A stretch of DNA of 64,000 bases. Source: Zeugodacus cucurbitae. Taxonomy: Eukaryota > Arthropoda > Insecta > Diptera > Tephritidae. Below, one piece after another: positions 37,001 to 49,000 of this stretch. The translations under genes were made by a program, and so were the position numbers. The stretch covers positions 6,159,001-6,223,000 of the forward strand of contig NC_071668.1 in NCBI RefSeq assembly GCF_028554725.1, written 5' to 3'. The notes under the pieces are model-generated. The model worked only from the letters and a program-made list of their open reading frames with translations, made no database searches and was not told the DNA's origin. Every line of letters starts with the position of its first letter. Positions within the stretch are counted from its first letter, which is position 1.

Positions 37001-40000
37001 TACGACTCTATAATGGCATGTTTAAAAATTTTTAGTAGAACGTAATGCTTTGTGGATGTTAATATTTGAAAGAGTATTGAGTAAAAATTTATTTGTGTCT
37101 TAAATAATATTTTAATAGAGTTGAACTTCCATAACTCGAGCTCTTGAATTGGAAATAGAAATAAATTTTCATATAAATTACCTTCCGTAACTCGGAAGTC
37201 TCTCAGACTTGAAGTTTTTTTTCGGGATTATTTTGATTGGAATTAAGGAAGTTCAACTGTATTTGATTTTTACTTTTTTTTTCCAATAAAATCTCTTTAG
37301 TTCGTCCATTTTATTTACTTAATTTATTTTTTCTTCAATTCTTTTAATTTTTCCTTAAATACAACTCACCTCATCAACGCCTGGTGGTGTTTTCCAATCT
37401 GTTGCGTAGTTAACATCAAAGGCGATTTTCGCATAACAATTCAAAGTGAAGTTTTCACCAACGTTCACATGTCCACGCGAATTCGAGGTTATAATCGGTT
37501 TCTCAATAAATTTCGTACTCGCTATAGTTTTACGATTTTGCATTACGCAAGCAAGAAATTGATATAAACATATAAGTGAATTTGTTCTTTTGTATAAATG
37601 TTACTAAATACTAAAAGCCAACATTACTTGGGGATAATACATAGAACAGAGGAGTACAAATTGTACGAAAAACATGCGAATACATAAAAATACAGCATAA
37701 CAAATACAAATCAAATATAATACATACATCAATCTCACAAAACACTACAAAAATTGTACAATCTAATAAACAAATAAATACAAAAAAGAAATAAATCAAA
37801 TGCAGTTTGAAAACATTCAATGAGTTAATGAGTAGTATCTACAATATACTTACATACAATGAGAATATAAAATGTGTGATGAAAACAAAAATACCTTGAA
37901 GCGCTTGAAATGACACTTATAGCGTTTTCTTTTCTCGATGAAAATGCTGCCTTTTTATATTTCAACATTATACAAATGCTCTACTACCTTTTTGAATGTT
38001 TTCCATTTTTTACGTGATAAAAGAACAGAGAAATGTCTTCCTATTATGCTAGTCAACTCTCATCCACAATTTGAAAATCCGAATACAGGGCAGAATAAAT
38101 GTTACATTTTTTTGAGAAAAGAAAACGCTATTAGACTATGTACCAGTTCCCGAAGCTAATAATAAAATATGACAATAAAAGCTCAGTTTGTTTAAACACA
38201 CTAGAATCTGTTAGGCAAAAAGCTCCTTAAAGATGTCAACAAGCTATGAAAGCATGTAGACATCGCCATCTTTTTTAGGTGAAATTATAAAGCCAAAGTT
38301 GTTTAAATAATAAATGATGAGCTATTTACATATGTACATATTTACATAAATATTTTAAATATTACCTAATTAAATTCAGAGTGTGTGCTTAATGTGTGCT
38401 TCAAAAGTCTCTTGTACGATAGTTTAATTGGATAGTAGGAGTTTTGAATTATATTAATTCAATATCTAGCTACTCATAAGTCTAGAACACCATAGTAACC
38501 TTAAGTAATGAAGCTTTCATTAACTTACAAGTATGAAGCTGTCATCATAGCAAAGTTTCTATTTTCCAACATTTAGATTAATTCGGCTTTAACAAACTTC
38601 TGCCGTTTTCAGAAGTACACGCATCGCAACATTTAACTTTTAACCCTAGAAGGTCATCGCTATTTTTATTACGTAGAGGTCATCCCTCGTCGATTCGACG
38701 ACGGCATTACTCAAAGGCCTTAATATATTATCCTACCCATCAAAACCTACTAAAATCAATATATTCACATTACCTGGTTTATATATATTCTAAATAAAGC
38801 AATATCAAACAGTTTTTCTTAAATCTTTTATTAAATAAATAAAATTTTCACAGCTCTGATTCATTCGGCTTTTGTACAAAATAAACACTCGCGTCGTCGA
38901 AACGACGAGGCATGACTTTCCAGGGTTAAAATTTTGCACTTACCAAAAATAGTTCGCAGTAATATAAAACTTTGTAAGCGTGAATGGTACGAGCAAAATT
39001 TAAACCAAAAGCTTACGAAAGCTTTTCAACCTTCATTTAAGCCAACAGCTTTCGAAAGCTTTTTAACCTTCATTTAAGCCAAAAGCTTACAAAAGCTTTT
39101 GAAACTTCAGTTAAGCCAAAAGCTTACGAAAGCTTTTGAAACTTCATTTAAGCCAAAAGCTTACAAAAGCTTTTGAAACTTCAGTTAAGCCAAAAGCTTA
39201 CGAAAGCTTTTGAAACCTCATTTAAGCCAACAGCTTTCGAACGAAATGAAAACGAAAAACGGGGTACACATGTACATATGTATTTAAAGTTTAATGAATA
39301 AATTGTGCATTTGGAAAAATTTTGTTCGAAAGTAAAAGTATATGAAGAGCTATAATTTTCCAGCCGAACGCATGCGCTTAAAAATGTAGTAACAAGAAAA
39401 TTTCGTGCATCAAACAACAATTTCGAGAATAAGGATACGAAAAATCTACAAGGAAGTGTGTAGCTTTTAAAATACTGCAATAGCTGCAATTATATGAAAC
39501 TTACATCGCAGCGCACCACGGAATCGTGAACTATGCCATCTAGTCGTTGGCGCAGCGCGTTTCAAAAACGGTCTCTTTGTGGCGCGCACACGTGTTGAAC
39601 GCTGAGATTCGATTTCATAATTATGATTTTCTTCAACAACATTTCGCGCACTACTAACAATGTCTGTGAGATTGTCGTCTGCATGATTTTCAACTACTTT
39701 TGCGATTTTCGTATAACCAGAAATGGTAGTCGCGTGCGTCGTACCATAATCGTAACCGTCACCATTAGTAACACCCACAACATTTGCTATGCTATTGCTA
39801 TTATGAATTCCAGCGCCAAATTTAATCTTATTTTTTTCATTAACAACATTGCCATCACCAAGATTAGTTGGGTCAATATTAACATCAACATCCACATCCA
39901 CATCCATATCTGATACAACAACAGATTTATTCAATATTGAATACAAAACAGGCGATTTGTTTACTTTAGCTACATCAAAAATGCGGTTAGTGACAGACAT

Positions 40001-43000
40001 AGTTTTGTTAGTTACTGTACTTGTTTCGGATTTCGTGCTTCGGCTTGGTCTGGGTCTGGGTTTATAAATGCGTTTAGTTTTTAAGGATATGATTTGTAGG
40101 ACGTTGTGCTTTGGTACGATTGTAGTTGTGGTATTCATTGTAGCTATTGTAGCCTCCACCGATGCTATTTCCGATGCTTCAGATTGTCGAATATTAATAC
40201 ATATGTTTAATTAATTGAGTTTTTTCATGTTTTAGTGTTAAAGCAAAAAGATTTTAAACGTGTTACGCTCGTTTGTTAAGTAGTTATATACACACGTATG
40301 CAAGTACATACATATGTATTGCAATAACCACCGGAATGCCAGAGGCCCGAAATGGTGTATAAGGAGAAATAGAAAAATGCCATGTATATAAGTTTGTATA
40401 CGAATAATAAACTATATAATTGAATACTTAGGAGTAAAATACTCGAATAAAATTGAAATAAAAAGAAGCTATACCAACACCATCTTTCAAGTATATGTAT
40501 AATCAAAGAATATTTGCAATAAGTTATTCATAAATTTTGAGACCGCAACTCAGTTGTTTAAGACTAAACCTTAAACGAAATACACTAAAACATCTATGAA
40601 GTAGTTAACCCTTACACATTTTCGAATTTTAGTAAAATTTTCCAATCATTTGTACTAATTATTGATAGAACTAATAATTGTATACTTTTTCGTTCAGCTC
40701 AAACCGTAAATAAAAAAAGAAAAGAGTTTTCTTACAATAAATGTAACTGTAGTTAAATAAGATAGGTACAAGAGACACAGAAAACAATCACAAATGTGGG
40801 GTGCAAAACTCACGTATAACAGGTTCGTTACCAACAAAATGGATCTCAAAGGTTACTTCCTCCTCTTCATTATCTGGAGACGGCACTCTCGGACGGCACA
40901 TATAGTTGCCGCTATCGGTTACGCCGCGTATTTCGACGACGAAACCGCGTTGTGGATCATAGCGGCCGGTACTTTCACTGGAAAATGTCTAAACAGCAAT
41001 AAAGCGGTTGGTGTTGAATTTAGTATAGGTTTAATGTTTAAAATATTGATTAATATGAAGTAGCGGTAAACAGGTAAAGCGCACAAAAAGTAGAGCGGTG
41101 TGTTTGTGTAATAAAGAAAGCTCTTAAGTAAAAGGTGAGCAAAGCTAAGTACACGATTCTTCAGAATTGCATACAAAATGAAAAAAATATTGAAAATAAC
41201 TTAAAATTATGTTTGATAATGTATGTATATATAAAAAATTGTGTTAAAATTTAGTAAGTATTGAACACTTATTCATTTAATGTTAAAATTGGTTTTCTAA
41301 ACAAGCTTTTATTTGTTGTATAATGTATAATTGTAATTAAAAGGTTAGAAGTTAATCAAATATGTGTGAGAATGCGTATGGAAAATAAAATGTATTTATT
41401 TACAAAAAAAAAAAATAGTGTTTTACTTAGTATTTTTTATTCTATATAATTACATGTATAAATTACAAATATATACATTTTAATGAAACAAATTTTGCAA
41501 GATTTTTAAATGACATTTTTTAATAATTTTACTACTTAAACTCACCAAAATTAATATTATGCGTGTATAAACTGTTGAACTTATCTAGATTTGCATTGTT
41601 TAGCCGGAAAAGGTCCCGCCCTCTACTGCGTTGAATGTACGTATAAAATAAACTATATCGGTAACTTTCTCGGTAAGTCTACAAAACGTGTGTGTACTAA
41701 GTTCCAGCGACACGAGACACGACTCACGGTAATAATGCATTCCTTAAAAAAAAAAAATTCTTATTCCGAGCCATCACACAAGCAAAATCTGATGGTTTCT
41801 CTTTCCCCCTTCATCTTTGTCTTTCTCTGATATTCTTTTATGTTATATGCTATTTCTGCATAATTTGGAAAACTAATCTTAATCTATATATAAAGACTGA
41901 AGTGGACTCTCCCCAACTGAATCCGACCAGATAAGTTATCTCTCTTACTCTGGGATTAAACTGTTGTATGAAAATATATCAGGTCTACAACTTTGCTTCC
42001 GCTGTTATCCAATAGATGTCTCTAGGTTCAAGCACTGGTCGATAAAATAGTTTTATATCGATCGTGGACATTTGTGTCAACATTAACCCAACAAAATATT
42101 TGTAGAGATCTGTTTGCATCCCAAACTTATTCTCAACTGAAAATGTCACTTTTTGAGCCGAATTTTCGATATTTGCGGGAAATTTTGCTTTTCTTTTTTA
42201 ATTCCAAGAAAAGTGCGGCTGAGGCTGTCCTAAGTGAAAGCACATGTCGCGAATGGTTTCAACGTTTTAAGAATGGTGATTATGAAGCCGAGGTTATGCT
42301 CTGCATTTGGTGGGACCAGCTGGGTGTGATATATTATGAGCTGCTAAAGCCAAGTGAAACCATCATAGGAGATCAATACCGAACGCAAAAAAAAAAGAAA
42401 ACCGGCCGCAGTACGAGGAAAGACACGACAAAGTCATTCTCCAGCATGACAATGCTCGGCCTCACGTCGCAAAGGTGGTCAAAAAATATTTGGAGATGCT
42501 GAAATGGGAGATCTTATCCCACCCGCTGTATTCTCCAGACGTTGCTCTGACTACCACTTGTTCCGATCGATGGCACACGGTCTAGCTAACGAGCACTTCA
42601 GTTCTTATGAAGAAGTCAAAAATTGGATTGATACTTGGATCGACTCGAAAGATGAGGAGTTCTTTCGTCACGGTATACGCATGCTGCCAAAAAGATGGTT
42701 GTAACCATTTTTATAAAGGGTGATTTTTTAAGAGCTTGATAACTTTTTAAAAAAAAAAAACGCATAAAATTTGCAAAATCTCATCGGTTCTTTATTTGAA
42801 ACGTTAGATTGGTTCATGACATTTACTTTTTGAAGATAATTTCATTTAAATGTTGACCGCGGCTGCGTCTTAGGTGGTCCATTCGGAAAGTCCAATTTTG
42901 GGCAACTTTTTCGAGCATTTCGGCCGGAATAGCCCGAATTTCTTCGGAAATGTTGTCTTCCAAAGCTGGAATAGTTGCTGGCTTATTTCTGTAGACTTTA

Positions 43001-46000
43001 GACTTGACGTAGCCCCACAAAAAATAGTCTAAAGGCGTTAAATCGCATGATCTTGGTGGCCAACTTACGGGTCCATTTCTTGAGATGAATTGTTCTCCGA
43101 AGTTTTCCCTCAAAATGGCCATAGAATCGCGAGCTGTGTGGCATGTAGCGCCATCTTGTTGAAACCACATGTCAACCAAGTTCAGTTCTTCCATTTTTGG
43201 CAACAAAAAGTTTGTTAGCATCGAACGATAGCGATCGCCATTCACCGTAACGTTGCGTCCAACAGCATCTTTGAAAAAATACGGTCCAATGATTCCACCA
43301 GCGTACAAACCACACCAAACAGTGCATTTTTCGGGATGCATGGGCAGTTCTTGAACGGCTTCTGGTTGCTCTTCACCCCAAATGCGGCAATTTTGCTTAT
43401 TTACGTAGCCATTCAACCAGAAATGAGCCTCATCGCTGAACAAAATTTGTCGATAAACACATTTCGAACCGAACACTGATTTTGGTAATAAAATTCAATG
43501 ATTTGCAAGCGTTGCTCGTTAGTAAGTCTATTCATGATGAAATGTCAAAGCATACTGAGCATCTTTCTCTTTGACACCATGTCTGAAATCCCACGTGATC
43601 TGTCAAATACTAATGCATGAAAATCCTAACCTCAAAAAAATCACCCGTTACAATAAAGCCTTATAAAGCAAAGGCCTAATATAAAAAATCATTAAATGTT
43701 GATTTGTATTTACTACGATTACAATCTATAAATCTAGTTATATAAATCTTGTGAATTTCATATCTTTGTGTTTATAAAGAATAATGCCAAATAATTACAA
43801 ATTTTTACATTTTGGCATATTGCCACAACTACTTTACTATGTACTCTGTGTACTATCTACGCTAAGTACTCTATATACATATATTGATTTGGGGATAACT
43901 ATGAATGCTTGAATGTATATATATACAACTGATTACGAGATCTACTAATGTATATAGGTAGTTGTTGTTTTTTAAGGTAAAAAGGGTAAACAAGACGTGG
44001 GTAACATACGTTTCACTTCAATCGAAATGGGATATGTGCTTCCATTTCGGGTAAAACATTCCAAATCGACAATTCTTTCCAAATTGCGTACAATGAAACC
44101 GATTTTCGGATCGAATCCAATTGAGTCATACACATTGTCCGGTGGAAAGCTTGAACAATTTGGCGCCAACTTAGAGGAACACAAAGCTGTGGCCTGCACC
44201 CCATTCTAAATGTAATGTATTAAGCCAAAAATAAATGTGTGTAGCAACCACAACCATTTTAGTAAAGACGAAAATTAAATGACACATCAGACGTAAATAT
44301 GTGATAATAAGAAATATATGTAAATAGTATTGATAAACATTAATTTGAATTAAATATTTCATTAAAAGTGTAATCGAAAAGCTTATTATGTGCGTGTATG
44401 CGAAAAGTGTAAAAATTGCTAGATTGAAAGCAATAAAACTGTGCAACAACAAGTCAAAATAACTAAATATATAAGTGTTTATATAGTATGTATACTTACT
44501 TCACCATGCGGTGTGGTTAGGAGCACTTCTATATTAGGCATAGTTGGTTTACATGGTATGACCGTATCCTGATATTGAATCGCAGTTATGACCGGAAAAT
44601 CGATTTCTGCCAGAAGATTATCTGGATCTGTTGGGGAGCATAGCATAGCGTTAGTAAATACAAACTGCGTTTGCAGCGCATTTATGCTTACCATTAACAT
44701 AGATGTAAATCGAAGAGGCTTTATTATTATTAACCAACTCTACTAGTTCCTCGTCCGCCATCTCGTCTATGTCCTTTTTAATACTTGAATTTTTTACACA
44801 ATAGTAATTGCCCAAAGCCGAATGTGAAATATCCAGCAGATATAACATACTGCCGTAGGGACGTTGTGGGTCGCCCGTGTCAAATATTTTCACTTCGGGT
44901 TCAGTTAAGTAAGAAGTAGGTAATTTCCACAACATTGGCTCATCGGCCTCACAACGTATTGTATAATTGGTATTTAATTCAAGTGTTACATATTCCATGA
45001 GAGGTGTGATTAATGGCGCGCCATATTCGACGGCATAGTTACGACGGAATTCCTGATCGTCGTTGGTTGGATACGATTGTGGCGCTGAAATAGAAAACGA
45101 AAACAAAAATAATAATTTGGTATAATTGAGTTATCGCTTTAAAGTTTAACAGTTTAAATAGCTTTGAAAATAACGGTCATTTGATTCATTCATGAATTAA
45201 ATTATTAATTTTATACTTTCTTAATATATCTTTCTTTTGTGAAAATACCTATTATTTAAGTAACAAATCCGTACATATGTATTTATATATATGTATATAT
45301 ATATCGAGTGCTCTAGATACTTGACGCACGCATTTCAAAACATATGTACAAATAAACATAGATATATGCACTCACAGTGAAATAAATTTTAATAAAACTG
45401 TTGCAAGCCACAAAGAGACAGACAACGAAAATCGGATGCACACAATTAAATTCTGTCGCCAGTGGCGCCAAAGTCCAATTCTATTTGCTCACAAAGAACT
45501 TCATTGCTTTTTGCACTTCGGTACGACATGGATGAGGTGGCGTTTCAATTAAATACAGCTGTGCAGCAGTAGGAAAGTTATTTGCGATCATTTACGAATC
45601 GATTGGAAATGATAGCCGAATTGATATTGACAAAATGGTGCAAAGTAACGATATATTCCACATTGTAAATTTTGAAGGAACTATATGCTATATCTATAAT
45701 AAATGATATGCATGCAATTGTGGAAATTTGTTATTTAAAAAAATATATTTTATTTTTCTTTGATAATTTTTGTACGAACTGCAACTCACGTGAACGTGCT
45801 TATAGGAGAGCAGGTAAGGATAATTACTATTGTTATATATTTGTCAACGGCACTTGTCAATATGCCAAATACGAATGCTCATTTGTTATCACTTTTACCA
45901 TGGCATGAAAGGGCTCCATGCCTTGCATACTAAATATAAACAAATCTATGTAGGGGCATATGTGAGTTGCATGCATTGCATTATACAAGTAAAATTCTGT

Positions 46001-49000
46001 GCCACACGCAACTGTTATTAACTACGTACATTACTCGTAAGCAATATTTAATTATACATTATTACATATATGTATATGCATGCACTTCTTGGCCAAATAT
46101 ATTTGTTGTACTAGATTTGTGTAAACTGTGGCAAAATTTTGCACAAGAGTGTAGCAGTTTTATCAACCAACAAGTAAGGAAAGGCTAAGTTCGGGTGCAA
46201 CCGAACATTTTATACTCTCGCAATTTATTGTTATATTTTTATATTAAGATAACACACACACATCGACCCATATATTCGGCATAAAATTCAATAGAATAAC
46301 GAAAATCATCATAAATAGTATATGGAGACTGAGGTAATTCCTAAACCGATTTCACTCGTTTTCACCACCAAGATACAATATATCGAAGACCATACGCTCA
46401 CTTAATTTTATATTACCTATAATTAGGTATATGGGATCTGGGGGAAGTTATGACCCGATTTTAACCATTTTTGGTACAGAGACAACTGTTATAAAAAAAA
46501 TACTGAGGGAATGAATTACATTAAAATATACGATTGATTAACCTACATATATTTTCGGTGAAAAATTACCCTTAGGAACTGAGTTCTTCATGTTCGATAT
46601 CAGGGGCCTTGAAAAGTCATGGTCCGATTTTGGCAATTTTTCCACAAGTGATGTCACAGATCAAATACAGTATTTGTGTAAAGTTTTATTCCGATATCTT
46701 CATTGGTTCCTAATGTATATATGTGACCTGGTCTACGAAAAGGGAGCTAACGTGCGAAAACTAGTTTTCTGGGAAACAGCTGTTTAAAAATAAACAACTC
46801 GTTTTGTCAGTTTCGCGTTATCTCATTGCGAAAATTGATTTTTTGACACCTAAGCCCCCTTTCCGTACATCAGGTGACATATTATAAAGTGAACGAATCA
46901 GATGGAATTCAAAATCTGAGTGCAGCTTCTTTCTGATGTTTCTTCTGTAAAATTTAGTGTTTCTGACGTCTTTCGTTGGTGAGTTAACGCACTTTTAGTA
47001 ATTTTCAACCTAACCTTTGTATGCGAGGTGGGCGTGGTTATTATTCATCCGATTCGATATTCGATTTCTTTCATTTTTGGACTGTATAAGGAAATGGCTA
47101 AAGGAGGCGACTGTAGAAAGTTTAGTTTAAACAGTTTTTTTGGTTTGCAAGATATATACAAAACATCTATTTGAGGGCGGGGTCCCGCCCACTTGAAAAA
47201 AAAATTACATCCAAATGTGCCCCTTCCTAATGCGATCCTATGTTCCAAATTTTTTTAATAACTTTATTTATGGCTCAGTTATGACACTGTATAGGTTTTC
47301 GGTTTTCGCCATTTTGTGGGCGTGGCAGTGGACCGATTTTGCCCATTAACCACCAACACCGTTGCCCATTAACCCACCCGTATATTTGGGTATAATTGGT
47401 TGATGAACGTGAAATCGTCTGCTTTTAGGTGAAACGATTTACGACACAAACGAACGGATGGAACTATATTTATCTTTACAACAGATCACTAAATATCACA
47501 CAAAAGGTATGGGCATAGAACTTAAAATATAAAACAAAACTGTTATGTGTCAACTGATTTCCCGAAAATTTACTTAAACGGTGTATAATACTACTAATAC
47601 ATTTTACTGATCTCTGGCCATATTTTAAACTGCTCTCATTGTTACAAATTGCGGGAGTGCTCAACATACGGTTACACCCGCACTTATGCCTCCCTTATTT
47701 GGCGTTCAATTCACTTATGCACTTTAGTCGTTATCTAACATGTACCGTCTCTTCAGTGTAAATAAATAAATGTTTTTTTATGTCTTTACTTCATTGGAAA
47801 TACGTACGTTCAACTTGCACAGATTCAAAATGTTGATTTGGCATTGGTACGTGTTTGAATTTTTAACACAAGACTACAAGAAGTATAAAGCGGTGTTGAC
47901 TTTTGGCTAACACTTCAATGAATGATACCAACGATTTGCATTTAAATCACCCATCGACACTTTATATATTAAATGCAATTATATATTAAATGCGCGTAGA
48001 AGAATAAGCGCGAAAGGTTTGGCTTAAGGGAACTACGCATAGAGTATTATATGATTACATATTTATTGTAAATATCTGTTTGTAAACGTAATAGAGCATA
48101 AACAAATAATTACAGAGAAGGCGTGCCCAAAAATCTATGGTTATCAATAAATTATATTTAAGGCTGACAGCGCTTCTCTTGGTTGACAGTGCGTATGAGT
48201 TATTTATTAAAAAATAAATAATTTTTGACAAAACGGCAAACGATTTGTCATGTTATAATCGTAAATTTCAATGGATTAGAAAATATTCTCAGAAAATCTA
48301 ACAGCGACATGAAGCATTTTGTAATGATACTGTATATGTAAGTACAGCATACATATTTTTTAAATTATTTATAAGCATATTTTTGCTTAATTATTTAAAA
48401 TTATAATAATAAGTGTATATTTTCTAAAAATGCAGCCATTTTTATCTAAACTCATTTATCAATTTGCTACTATTACAAAGCATTTGTTTTCGACTTGTAA
48501 CGTTCCAGTTTAGAGAATTATTAACAGTATTAAGCAAGCCGGACACGAACTCGCAACAGTAGCAATCTACATAACATTTGTACATACTATATACATACAT
48601 ACAAACATGCACATTCAAATATATGTAAATATATATAACATTTAGTATTTGTAAACACAACATCGTTGTAGCGCAATGACTTTGAACAATGCACTGAAAA
48701 ACTATTTTTAGATCTAACTTCGCCGTCTGTTGGAAAAGCAACAACACTAGTAAGAAGGAAAATACAAAAAATCTGTAGCTAAGCTGATAATGTTACAAAA
48801 ATGAATTGTTGTAAAAAATTATTACGAATTTACATTATACAAATCGCTTTGATAAGCGAGTAAATTTAAATTTTATTACATTTGTTTAGGTTATAGCGTA
48901 GCTTCAGTTTGGGAGGCAGGAAATATTTTTAGTTCAACAAAAAATAAATTTCTGCTACATAAAGCATTTTTGAATTATTAATATAAAACGTTTTTTTTTT

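Larger units (their letters stand above)
41981..43677 (+). mobile_element. mariner-like element with internal deletion, carrying a nested DD41D element
   Basis: The left end AGGTCTACAACTTTGCTTCC matches the inverted right end AGGCCTTTGCTT at 43666-43677. The transposase remnant (from about 42139) encodes MSLFEPNFRYLREILLFFF, HTH residues up to FKNGDYEAE, then jumps straight to VMLCIWWDQLG, so the middle including the first catalytic Asp is missing. HDNARPHVAK-like residues follow in another frame, with a further frameshift at YSPDVAL/SDYHLF. The C-terminal reading ends near 42704. The right part is interrupted by the insertion at 42718-43646. It lies in the Pvr intron between the two alternative Ig2 exons and cannot mobilise itself. 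Confidence 0.85.

Noticed and set aside
39001..39240. Direct repeats considered as a CRISPR array
   Set aside because: Units are contiguous without unique spacers, and the genome is a fly; it is a minisatellite.
41541..41579. 39-nt candidate Pvr micro-exon between the alternative Ig2 exons (minus strand, donor GTGAGT)
   Set aside because: Its phase (2 nt in, 1 nt out) could follow the long Ig2 exon but would join the short Ig2 exon out of frame; too short to support.
42074..42704. ORFs in this interval as a host gene
   Set aside because: They are frames of the broken mariner transposase between its terminal repeats.
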